DNA of 12,438 nt from DASYSA01 sp036003885 (GCA_036003885.1 DASYSA010000719.1:1-12438), one strand, 5' to 3'; positions 5,251 to 12,438 are shown, counted from the first letter of the stretch. The notes: a model not told the origin generated them from the sequence alone. Program-made: numbers and translations.

Positions 5251-7020
5251 ATGAGCGAGCAGGACACTCAATCCGTCGAACAAGCCCGCGACCTGGTTGA
5301 GATCGCGGCCAAAGCGCAAAAGACTCTTGCCACGTTTTCCCAGGAGAGAGTCGACGAGATCGTCGGCGCGATGGCGCGGGCGGCGCTTGAAGATGCCTAT
5401 CGCCTTGGTGAGATGGCCCACCTTGAGACCGGCTTCGGCATAGCGGCCGACAAGGCTACCAAGAATCGCTTTTCAGCCGAAAACATCTACAATTTCATCC
5501 GGCCAATGCGCACGGTCGGCGTCTTGCGGCAGACCGAAAGCATTATCGAGGTCGCCTCCCCCCGGGGCGTGGTCGCGGCAATCATCCCCTCGACTAATCC
5601 CACTTCAACCGCGATCTTCAAGATCCTGATCGCAATCAAAGCCCGCGATTCTGTTGTGCTCAGCCCTCATCCCTCCGCTACAAACTGCATCAATGAGACG
5701 GCTCGAATCATGCGCGAGGCCGGCGAGGCTGTGGGCCTGCCTTCCGGAGCGATCGGCTGTATGTCGCTTGCAACGATCGAGGGCACTCAGGAGCTGATGA
5801 AGCACAAGCGAACGGCCGTGATTCTGGCAACAGGTGGAATCGGCCTTGTTCGGGCGGCCTATTCATCAGGCAAGCCGGCATTCGGAGTAGGACCGGGAAA
5901 TGTCCCCGCGATGATCGAGAGTTCAGCGAACGTGGTAAAAGCCGTGAAGGATATCCTGACCGGCAAGTGTTTCGATCACGGGACCATCTGTTCTTCGGAG
6001 CAGGCAGTCATCGCCCAGCGGGTTGTTGATTCCCAGGTGCGCGAGCGATTCACAGCAGAAGGCGCGTACTTCCTGAGCAAAGACCAGCAGGATGCCCTCA
6101 CCCGGGTAGTTGTGACTGCAACCAATACGCTCAATTCCAAGATCGTCGGAAAGAGCCCTCGCGTGATTGCTGATATGGCCGGCATCACGATACCGGACGG
6201 CACGCGCGCGATGATGTGTGAGCTTGACGGGGTGGGCCGCGACTTCCCGCTGTCGATGGAAAAGCTCTCTCCGATTCTCGCGTATTACGTTGTTGATAGT
6301 CTTGAAGAAGGCTGCCAGCGCTGTGCCGAGATTCTTCGCTACGGCGGTATGGGGCATACGGCTTCGATACACACTCAGAGCCGCGACGCCGCGCGTGAGT
6401 ATGGAATCCAGATGCCGGCTTCTCGTGTTGTGGTCAACAGCCCGTCAACTCATGGAGCGATTGGCTTCACGACCGATCTGGAGCCTTCGATGACATTGGG
6501 GTGTGGGTCGTGGGGAGGCAACGTTACTTCGGACAATATTTCGCCGCGCCATCTCGTCGACGTGAAGCGTATAGCTTTTGAGACTCGCCCGATCAACCGG
6601 CTACCGGCAATGGAGCCGGTCGCGGCGCGCGCGACCACGACCGCTGCGCCTGTAGACCGCGCGTCGATCGCGGCCCTGGTCGACCGATTCCTGGCAGATC
6701 GGCAATCGCACCCCGGACACGGGCATGACGAACACCCTCAGCCCATTCAGCCTCTCACGGTTTCACCGCCGCCCCCGATCGAGCCTTCGCCTTCCCGGCC
6801 TCAGCCGACCAGCCAGTGGACGGCAAGCAGTCCGGCGAGTTCGCCGGTCCCCCCGGCGCCTGTCGCTCAGACAAACGGCCACGCCTACGACTTCGTCTGC
6901 GAAGAGGATGTGAAGCGAGCGATTAAGGCGAACGAAAAGATCTACATCAACGGCAAGACCATTATCACACCGGCTGCTCGCGACCTCGGCGAAGCGCGCG
7001 ACGTGTTCGCCCGGGTGTGA
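5251..7020 (+). CDS. CoA-acylating aldehyde dehydrogenase with microcompartment-targeting tail
   Basis: This 589-residue protein should oxidise an aldehyde to its acyl-CoA with NAD+, inside the shell made by its neighbour. Residues 1-445 are an acylating aldehyde dehydrogenase closest to the N-terminal half of AdhE. Visible segments are IIPSTNPTSTAIFK (111-124), ILATGGIGLVRAAYSSGKPA (191-210), the catalytic C247 in GTICSSEQ and LGCGSWGGN (416-424). The iron alcohol dehydrogenase half of AdhE is absent. A tail follows: a likely amphipathic helix (about 468-485), a Pro-rich linker (about 486-545) and a small motif (548-586) containing IITPAARDLGEARDVF, which resembles the start of EutQ and part of EutT. 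The N terminus is short, without the targeting peptide of PduP or EutE. The ATG at 5251 is the first start after an in-frame stop (5206); its ribosome site is weak. The substrate cannot be told; sulfoacetaldehyde or other aldehydes are possible. Confidence 0.92.
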   Translation: MSEQDTQSVEQARDLVEIAAKAQKTLATFSQERVDEIVGAMARAALEDAYRLGEMAHLETGFGIAADKATKNRFSAENIYNFIRPMRTVGVLRQTESIIEVASPRGVVAAIIPSTNPTSTAIFKILIAIKARDSVVLSPHPSATNCINETARIMREAGEAVGLPSGAIGCMSLATIEGTQELMKHKRTAVILATGGIGLVRAAYSSGKPAFGVGPGNVPAMIESSANVVKAVKDILTGKCFDHGTICSSEQAVIAQRVVDSQVRERFTAEGAYFLSKDQQDALTRVVVTATNTLNSKIVGKSPRVIADMAGITIPDGTRAMMCELDGVGRDFPLSMEKLSPILAYYVVDSLEEGCQRCAEILRYGGMGHTASIHTQSRDAAREYGIQMPASRVVVNSPSTHGAIGFTTDLEPSMTLGCGSWGGNVTSDNISPRHLVDVKRIAFETRPINRLPAMEPVAARATTTAAPVDRASIAALVDRFLADRQSHPGHGHDEHPQPIQPLTVSPPPPIEPSPSRPQPTSQWTASSPASSPVPPAPVAQTNGHAYDFVCEEDVKRAIKANEKIYINGKTIITPAARDLGEARDVFARV

Positions 7021-7274
7021 AGATGGCAACGTCAGACGTCGGGTTGCAGATGTTGGGTTCGAAATCATTCGGAATATCTGCGGCTCCTGCGGATGTCCTT
7101 TTTCTCACCGCGAGATATTCATCCGCAGATTGCGCAGATGCCACAGATGTGTCAGGTGAGGATTTTACATCCTTAGCAAATTCTTGATCTCGCCTTAACC
7201 ACCTCCAGTCTTAAGTGTGCAATGATTCCGATAGCTCAATGCGCGAAGTCGCGACCGGATAAGTCAGGAGATAA
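7021..7274. other. Intergenic region with alternative hairpins and nonamer repeats
   Basis: GAATATCTGCGG (7072-7083) can pair with CCGCGAGATATTC (7108-7120) with one bulge. ATCTGCGG (7076-7083) can instead pair with CCGCAGAT (7123-7130), and GCGGATG (7089-7095) with CATCCGC (7120-7126), so the folds exclude one another. Three nine-base units, CCGCAGATT, GCGCAGATG and CCACAGATG, lie end to end at 7123-7149. No T-tract follows the hairpins and no gene is visible. The region must carry the promoter for the following protease, but I see no clear one. AGGAG at 7266-7270 is its ribosome site. Confidence 0.55.
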
Positions 7275-8561
7275 ATGTTCCTTAAAAGTAGTTTCTTCAG
7301 TCTGGCAGTAGTTGTCTCTTTCAGTCTCGGTTGGGTTTCAGGAAGCGTTTCCGCACAAACCGCTCGACTCGAACAGCGGACACCCGACATTCGGCTACCT
7401 GTCGTTCGTTTTCCCACCGGAAAAACAATGATCGAGGTGCCGTTCGAGGCTGAGAGCGGTTGGATTGTGATACCCGTCAGCATCAACTCTCGCCCATTGC
7501 GTTTCGTCCTGGACACTGGCGCGCAGGGGGCGTTTCTCCATAACTCCGACGTAATCGATTCTCTCGATCTTCACATTGTTGGCAAGATGCCAGTTCGCGG
7601 CGTGGGTGGCGGCGGCGCGGACCGAGAGGCTTCAGTAGCGGGAAACGTAACATTCAACATCGGCGGGATAGAACTGTCGAACGGCGAATTGGTCGTTCTC
7701 CCGTCTCGACAAGGCTCAGCCAGTGTGGCGACTCACGACGGCGTTATCGGGAGACCGGTCTTCGAAACAATGATCGTCGAAGTCGATTGGGAAAAACGAG
7801 TCGTTAGATTTTACGAGCCTTCAAAATACAATTACACGGGTTCAGGCACAATCTTGCCTTTGACTTTTGACGAAGGCGGGCGGCCTTACACTACTGCTTC
7901 GATTGCCTTTGCGAAGGGAAATTTGATCCCCGTCAAACTAGTGGTTGATTCGGGCGCGAGTCATGCCTTGTCGCTTGATGTCGGTTCAAAACCGGAAATC
8001 AGTTTACCCGACGGAGCGACGAAAGTTGTGCTGGGCAGAGGTGCGAGCGGCGAAGTTACCGGTTACATCGGACGAGTGAAAAGCCTTCAACTCGGCGGTC
8101 TGATGCTTGAGAATGTTCCGACGGTCTTTCCCGATTCCTCTTCCGGCACGGCAGGCATCGGCGGGCGACACGGCAATCTTGGAGCGGATGTGCTACGCGG
8201 TTTCAAAGTTATTTATCATTATTCGCGCAACCGAATTATTATCGAGCCGAACAGATTCTTCAGCGAACCCTTTGGCGTTGTCCCCAATGCTGCCATGGCT
8301 GCGAGGGTTTCGGCTCCTGCATCAAAAGACTATATCGGGCGCTATGGTAATCGCACCATCTCTTTTGAGGATGGCGCAATGTACCTTCAGCGTCAGGGTG
8401 GACCAAAGATAAAGTTAGTGGTCGTTTCTAAAGATGAATTTACGCTTGAGCCGATTCCTGCGGCCCGCATGAAATTTGTCAGAGATGAAAACCTGAACGT
8501 GACGGAGCTACATGTCTTAAATAGAGCTGGAGAGTGGGAGAAATCTAAGAGAGAGCCTTGA
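7275..8561 (+). CDS. Secreted retropepsin-like aspartic protease, two active-site motifs
   Basis: This 428-residue exported protein carries two aspartic-protease signatures: FVLDTGAQGAFL with D80-T81-G82, and LVVDSGASHALS with D225-S226-G227. Each is followed by the hydrophobic Gly-containing loop typical of the fold (DGVIGRPVF at 155-163, LGADVLRGF at 302-310). The two lobes could form a pepsin-like active site within one chain, where retroviral proteases need two. An N-terminal signal peptide (about 1-27, hydrophobic core 7-20, cleavage near VSA-QT) sends it out of the cytoplasm. Residues about 350-420 (YIGRYGNRTISFEDGAMYL onward) resemble the DUF3471 beta domain seen at the end of some beta-lactamase-like proteins. 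The ATG has AGGAG only four bases upstream. It is not functionally linked to its neighbours as far as I can see. The family call is strong; that it is an active protease is inferred. Confidence 0.85.
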   Translation: MFLKSSFFSLAVVVSFSLGWVSGSVSAQTARLEQRTPDIRLPVVRFPTGKTMIEVPFEAESGWIVIPVSINSRPLRFVLDTGAQGAFLHNSDVIDSLDLHIVGKMPVRGVGGGGADREASVAGNVTFNIGGIELSNGELVVLPSRQGSASVATHDGVIGRPVFETMIVEVDWEKRVVRFYEPSKYNYTGSGTILPLTFDEGGRPYTTASIAFAKGNLIPVKLVVDSGASHALSLDVGSKPEISLPDGATKVVLGRGASGEVTGYIGRVKSLQLGGLMLENVPTVFPDSSSGTAGIGGRHGNLGADVLRGFKVIYHYSRNRIIIEPNRFFSEPFGVVPNAAMAARVSAPASKDYIGRYGNRTISFEDGAMYLQRQGGPKIKLVVVSKDEFTLEPIPAARMKFVRDENLNVTELHVLNRAGEWEKSKREP

Positions 8562-8983
8562 CACATCTCGTGAGATACTGGGTAAAAGGCGCACGAATCC
8601 CCCCAACGGGAAGGTTGGGGTGCTTTCACTTCGGCCAACCGGAAACCGGGCGGCGACTCGGGCATATCTGGTGATTGCGCCAAACAAAAAGAGCTTCGGG
8701 CATCATGGGGACATGATGAAGTGGAAACCAGGAATGGAATCTGCTGCACAGGTACTTTTGGATTTTTCGAAAAAGACGTCGTCGGGTTACCTGCTTGCTT
8801 GGGTTGAAAGAAGGCAGATTATTCTGCTTTGTTGTGGCGAGATCGTTTGTTGATGGTGTGAAGTCCTTTGAAACGCCTGAAAGCCTATTCTCAAAAGGCA
8901 TCGGCGACGTTTTGAGACACTCAATCTGCAATCGATAGGGTGGAATGTGTCCGATAACGAGAAACGTAAACGTATGAAACTGT
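8562..8983. other. Convergent intergenic region with several hairpins, no convincing gene
   Basis: These 422 bases separate two convergent genes. Short open frames exist on both strands (for example 8620-8853 on plus), but they start at GTG or TTG without a ribosome site and resemble nothing I know. The clearest structures are: CCCCAAC/GTTGGGG (8601-8620); CATCATG/CATGATG with a GGGA loop (8701-8718); the palindrome TTTTTCGAAAAA (8763-8774); AAGGCAGA/TCTGCTTT (8811-8830); and TCTCAAAA/TTTTGAGA around 13 bases (8889-8917). It may be a decayed element or a termination region. Confidence 0.5.
8601..8620 (+). terminator. Possible terminator hairpin after the aspartic protease
   Basis: A seven-base-pair GC-rich stem, CCCCAAC with GTTGGGG, encloses the six-base loop GGGAAG and starts 40 bases after the protease stop. 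It is followed by TGCTTTCACTT, which is only moderately T-rich, so intrinsic termination is possible but not strong. Confidence 0.35.
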
Positions 8984-11900
8984 TCACTCCGCGGGTCCCA
9001 GTCGTTCGGCCTTAAGTGCTTCGCAAACCAATTTAAACTCCTGGTCCAGTCTCTTCAGCAAAGCCTCGTTAATCCCATTGGCCCCGTCCTTTCCTCCCAG
9101 TTGCGCATAGAGCGCGGCCATGTGTCGGGCTCCGATATTAGCGCTGCTGCCCATTAAGAATTGTGCCACCCGCCGGATTTCAGTCACATCGTTACGGGCC
9201 ACGGCCTCGCACAATTCCTCCATCTGAATGACGGTTTGATTGACAAACAGGTCGATCAACTCGGTGACAAGATCCTCCTGTCCGGGCTCTTGAATCGCTC
9301 TGAGACTGGCGAACTGAGCGAGATCGATTATGGGGCCACCTGTGTTACTAGCCGGAAGTGGCGCCTCACTCAATGATTCGCCGGATGATACTATTTCCGC
9401 CGATATGGTCCAGCGTTCCAGTTTGTGGCGGAGGACCTCGGGTTTCACAGGCTTGGTTATATAGTCGTCCATGCCTGCCGCTAAACATTTTTCGTCGTCG
9501 CCGTCGAGGGCATTCGCCGTCATGGCGATGATAGTGGTGTGGCGGGTCTCACCTTCTCGGCGCCGGATCTCGGCGGTAACGGCAAATCCGTCCAAATCAG
9601 GCATATGACAATCCATTAAAATAATATCGAACTCAGCGTTTTCAAGGGCCTTGAGCAATTCTCGTCCGTTCGGCACCACCATAGCGCGATAACCAAGATT
9701 GCGGAGTTGCCCCAGCGCCACCTTCTGATTCACGATGTTGTCTTCGGCAATGATAATGCGGACGTTCGAAAGCGCTTTCGGTTTTTGCCGGACATCGACC
9801 TTGTGCCTGGAACGCCGCGTGACGAGACGGCCCGCCGTGATCGGTTCAGACCCCGCGGTGCGGGCCATCACCGCCGTCAGGCAATCGAAAAGCTTCGATT
9901 GCCGCACAGGCTTTTGCAGATAGGCGGCGATGCCCACCTGCTGCACTCTCTCTCCATGCCCACGCTCGCCAAAGGAAGGCAAGAGAACCAGCGCCACTGC
10001 GGCGATCGAAGGATCAGCTTTGATGGCCTCGGCCAATTGAAAGCCGTCCATCTCGGGCATCATCAAGTCCAGAATGGCGATGTCGTAAGGCTGTCCCTGC
10101 ATGGCGCCGTCGCGCAGCAGTTCAAGGGCTTGCTTGCCCGACTCTGCTTCGGCGGGGATCATTCCCCATGAACTCGTCTGATGATTAAGAATCCTGCGGT
10201 TCGTGTCATTGTCGTCAACGATCAGCACTCTGGCTGCACAAAGACTGGCGGCCGTCTCGCTGGTGGTCGCGGCGGGCTCGCTTTGTTTCTCGAATTCGGC
10301 GGTAAACCAAAAGGTAGAACCTTGGCCAGGCGTGCTCTCGATTCCAATCTCGCCGCCCATGAGTTCAACCAGTTGTTTCGAAATCGCCAGTCCCAATCCT
10401 GTGCCGCCATACTTGCGCGTGGTTGAGCTGTCAGCCTGTTTGAACGCACGGAACAATCCTTGTTGCGCTTCCGCGGAGATGCCGATTCCGGAGTCCTGGA
10501 CCTCGAAGCGTAGCGTGGCGTGGGACGCCGTTTCGCTGACGTTTTGCACGCTAACGACAACCTCGCCTCGCTCCGTAAACTTGACTGCGTTGCCGGCCAG
10601 ATTAGTCAGCACCTGCTGCAATCGACCAGGATCGCCCTGCAGCGCGGTGAACACGTCCTGGTACACGAGTGAGGCCAGTTCCAACCCCTTCGCTTGCGCC
10701 CTTTCAGAGAGCTGGTCGACGGTGGCTTCAACCGCCGCGTGCAAGTCGAAGTCGATCTTCTCAAAGCGCAGGAGACCAGCCTCGATCTTTGAGAAATCCA
10801 GAATGTCATCAATGATTCTCAGTAGCGCTTCGGCGCTGGAGTAGATGGTTTCGGTGTAGTCTGCTTGCTCGGGGGTCAAGTCCGTGTCGCGCAGCAGACC
10901 GGTCATGCCGATGACGCCATTCATGGGCGTGCGAATCTCATGACTCATGTTGGCGAGGAACTCGGACTTCATCCGGCTCGCGTCTTCCAACTCAACGTTC
11001 TTCAGCTGAAGTGCTTGCTCGAAACGTTTCAGCTCCGTCACATCGCGCGCCGCAGCAACCACACCTTGCAGGCTCCGGTCACGGTCGTGGAAAGTGGTCG
11101 CGTTGTACGACACCACCGTCAGCGCGCCATCCCTGGCGCGCGCGGTGAGTTCGTAGTTGGTTACTTTGCCCTCGCTCAGCACTCGGTTGATGCCCGCCTC
11201 CGCCCAGTCCGCATCGGTGAAATAGTTCTTGAACGGCGAGCCGATCAACTCGTCGCGCGTGCACCCGGTCAGCATCTCCGCCTGCTTATTCACGTCGGTG
11301 ATGATGCCGCGTGGGTCGGTGGTCATCATCGCGTCGATATTGGATTCGATGAGCGAACGGGTGTAGAAGTGCTGATCGCGCAGCCGCTGATCGAGCTTCA
11401 TCCGTTCCTCTTCGACCTGCTTGCGGGCTGTGTTGTCGGTGCCGATCAGCAGATAGCCGATGATCGTATCCTGTGCGTCGCGCAGCGCCGTGACCGACAC
11501 AACCGCCGGGAACCGGCTTCCATCCTTGCGGAAGTAGGTAAGCTCGTAGATGTCCTCGATCCCTCGCGAGGCCTTGAAGACCAGGGCCTCAAAGCCGGGC
11601 GTAATCGGGGTTCCAAGTTCGACGCTCAAGGCTTTAGCCCGGGCGATCACTTCCTGCGGATCGGAGATATCCGCAGGCGTGATCTTGTTCATCACCTCGG
11701 CGGCGGTGTAGCCCAGCATCCGCTCGGCCCCGACATTGAAGATCTGGATGACGCCCTTCGCGTCGGTTGCGATACTCGAGAAGTTCGCGCTGTTGAAGAT
11801 CGCGCTCTGTAACGCCCCCGCTTTGAGCAGCGCCTCTTCCGCCTGCTTGCGGGCTGTGTTGTCGGTGCCGATCAACAGATAGCCGATGATCGTATCCTGC

Positions 11901-12346
11901 TCGTCGCGCAGCGCCGTGACCGACACAACCGCCGGGAACCGGCTCCCATCCTTGCGGAAGTAAGTAAGCTCGTAGATGTCCTCGATCCCTCGCGAGGCCT
12001 TGAACACCAACGCTTCAAAGCCGGGTGTAATCGGCGTTCCGAGTTCGACGCTCAGCGCCTTGGCCCGGGCGATCACTTCCTGCGGATCGGAAATATCGGC
12101 GGGCGTAATCTTGTTCATAACCTCGGCGGCGGTGTAGCCCAGCATGCGCTCGGCGCCGACATTGAAGATCTGGATGACGCCCTTCGCGTCGGTTGCGATG
12201 CTCGAGAAGCTGGCGCTGTTGAAGATCGCATTCTGCAAGGCCCCGGTCTTAAGGAGAGACTCCGCATGTCTGACGTCCACCATCTGTCCCTGCAGAAAAC
12301 GGTTCACATTGTCGTGTCTGGTCAATTCGTCGAGCGATTCGGCCAT
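8984..12346 (-). CDS. Multi-PAS hybrid histidine kinase with two receivers and degenerate HPt
   Basis: This 1120-residue signalling protein is built as PAS1 (about 38-168), PAS2 (about 180-310), PAS3 (about 325-440), HisKA with phosphoacceptor H469 in SHEIRTPMNG, and HATPase. The HATPase shows an N box around N582-N586, DSGIGIS at 618-624 and GGTGLGLA at 647-654. Receiver 1 follows (D711, D712, D760, K812), then receiver 2 (E868, D869, D912, T943, K965) and an HPt-like end (about 1005-1115). The layout recalls BarA-type phosphorelay kinases. PAS1 and PAS2 are a tandem duplication. Two sites look impaired. Receiver 1 has Pro790 where the switch Thr/Ser is expected. The HPt motif reads AQFLMGSSANIGA, with Gln1062 replacing the phosphoacceptor His. 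No membrane segment is seen from this start, but the frame is open upstream with HAMP-like sequence, so the true N terminus is uncertain. No cognate regulator is adjacent in the window. Confidence 0.9.
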   Translation of the reverse strand: MAESLDELTRHDNVNRFLQGQMVDVRHAESLLKTGALQNAIFNSASFSSIATDAKGVIQIFNVGAERMLGYTAAEVMNKITPADISDPQEVIARAKALSVELGTPITPGFEALVFKASRGIEDIYELTYFRKDGSRFPAVVSVTALRDEQDTIIGYLLIGTDNTARKQAEEALLKAGALQSAIFNSANFSSIATDAKGVIQIFNVGAERMLGYTAAEVMNKITPADISDPQEVIARAKALSVELGTPITPGFEALVFKASRGIEDIYELTYFRKDGSRFPAVVSVTALRDAQDTIIGYLLIGTDNTARKQVEEERMKLDQRLRDQHFYTRSLIESNIDAMMTTDPRGIITDVNKQAEMLTGCTRDELIGSPFKNYFTDADWAEAGINRVLSEGKVTNYELTARARDGALTVVSYNATTFHDRDRSLQGVVAAARDVTELKRFEQALQLKNVELEDASRMKSEFLANMSHEIRTPMNGVIGMTGLLRDTDLTPEQADYTETIYSSAEALLRIIDDILDFSKIEAGLLRFEKIDFDLHAAVEATVDQLSERAQAKGLELASLVYQDVFTALQGDPGRLQQVLTNLAGNAVKFTERGEVVVSVQNVSETASHATLRFEVQDSGIGISAEAQQGLFRAFKQADSSTTRKYGGTGLGLAISKQLVELMGGEIGIESTPGQGSTFWFTAEFEKQSEPAATTSETAASLCAARVLIVDDNDTNRRILNHQTSSWGMIPAEAESGKQALELLRDGAMQGQPYDIAILDLMMPEMDGFQLAEAIKADPSIAAVALVLLPSFGERGHGERVQQVGIAAYLQKPVRQSKLFDCLTAVMARTAGSEPITAGRLVTRRSRHKVDVRQKPKALSNVRIIIAEDNIVNQKVALGQLRNLGYRAMVVPNGRELLKALENAEFDIILMDCHMPDLDGFAVTAEIRRREGETRHTTIIAMTANALDGDDEKCLAAGMDDYITKPVKPEVLRHKLERWTISAEIVSSGESLSEAPLPASNTGGPIIDLAQFASLRAIQEPGQEDLVTELIDLFVNQTVIQMEELCEAVARNDVTEIRRVAQFLMGSSANIGARHMAALYAQLGGKDGANGINEALLKRLDQEFKLVCEALKAERLGPAE
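11405..12256 (-). repeat. Tandem duplication of a 426-base PAS-encoding unit
   Basis: Residues 31-172 and 173-314 of the kinase are two copies of a 142-residue unit, encoded by 11831-12256 and 11405-11830. Over the first 141 residues I find only five protein differences (T34/A176, N39/S181, S46/N188, E149/A291, A169/V311). The DNA copies differ at several dozen bases by eye, mostly at third positions. That is older than a fresh duplication and points to selection on both copies. Confidence 0.93.
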
Positions 12347-12418
12347 TTCATGAAAAACCCGGTCAACTTCGTTGGGATCGCCGGATCTCCTCCTGTTTTG
12401 AGTATCTAGATTCGGATC
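12347..12418 (-). other. Upstream in-frame HAMP-like extension of the kinase, ends at a stop
   Basis: The kinase frame stays open upstream of the first ATG for 24 codons to a TAA at 12419-12421. The translated segment ends NEVDRVFHEMAESLDELTR, running into the annotated start. It looks like the second helix of a HAMP linker, which normally follows a membrane segment. There is no ATG, GTG or TTG in this stretch. An AGGAGGAG (12387-12394) has no in-frame start at a suitable distance. The gene may be 5' truncated or frameshifted, or may really start at 12346 with poor initiation signals. Confidence 0.4.
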
Positions 12419-12438
12419 TTAGAAAACACATTCTCCTG

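Noticed and set aside
5251..7020. Bifunctional AdhE alcohol/aldehyde dehydrogenase
   Set aside because: Only the aldehyde dehydrogenase half is present. After residue 445 the sequence is a low-complexity tail with no iron alcohol dehydrogenase domain.
8620..8853. 77-codon open frame in the convergent intergenic region
   Set aside because: It starts at a GTG touching the 8601-8620 hairpin, with no ribosome site and no recognisable domain. The opposite-strand frame at 8626-8931 starts at TTG and is equally unsupported.
10865..11812. 315-codon open frame on the plus strand, opposite the kinase
   Set aside because: It is antisense to PAS and HisKA coding sequence, has no family resemblance and no ribosome site, and contains the mirror of the PAS duplication.
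11405..12256. Assembly artefact as the cause of the PAS duplication
   Set aside because: The copies differ at several dozen mostly silent positions and at five residues, which an assembly error would not produce.

Overview
The window looks like chromosome of a free-living bacterium with moderately high GC coding DNA. The style of the proteins and the abundant seven-base intergenic repeats suggest Acidobacteriota, possibly Blastocatellia. This placement is inference from recalled resemblance, and no marker gene proves it. The window contains seven protein genes and no recognisable rRNA, tRNA, CRISPR array or transposase.

Left block (1-4570, minus strand, transcribed right to left): rodZ-like morphology gene, glyA (serine hydroxymethyltransferase) and a DinG/XPD-type iron-sulfur helicase. 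Each of the three stop codons lies in or at the edge of a seven-base tandem repeat array (TAGGATY or AGTGACR type). A good TTGACA-17-TAAGAT promoter lies upstream of rodZ and shows that the ATG at 4483, not an upstream TTG, is its start.

Centre (4570-7020, plus strand): a two-gene bacterial microcompartment (BMC) cassette. It encodes a PduA/EutM-type hexameric shell protein and a CoA-acylating aldehyde dehydrogenase related to the N-terminal half of AdhE. The dehydrogenase has a composite C-terminal tail: a putative encapsulation helix, a proline-rich linker and an EutQ/EutT-like ITPxAR motif. No vertex protein, phosphotransacylase, alcohol dehydrogenase or signature enzyme lies beside it here. 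This would therefore be a satellite or minimal metabolosome locus whose partners are elsewhere. Its promoter and the rodZ promoter face away from each other across a 35-base imperfect inverted repeat made of a third seven-base family, and the symmetry extends out to both -35 boxes.

Right block (7021-12438): a secreted two-motif aspartic protease (plus strand) converges on a very large hybrid histidine kinase (minus strand). They are separated by 422 bases with several hairpins and no convincing gene. The kinase has a duplicated PAS module, a third PAS, HisKA, HATPase, two receiver domains and an HPt-like end whose phosphoacceptor His is replaced by Gln. Its reading frame continues upstream of the first ATG with HAMP-like sequence and then meets a stop near the window edge, so its 5' end is uncertain.

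The main candidates for something new are the minimal BMC cassette with its tailed dehydrogenase, the mirror-image divergent promoter region, and the use of three unrelated seven-base repeat families at gene ends and in leaders.
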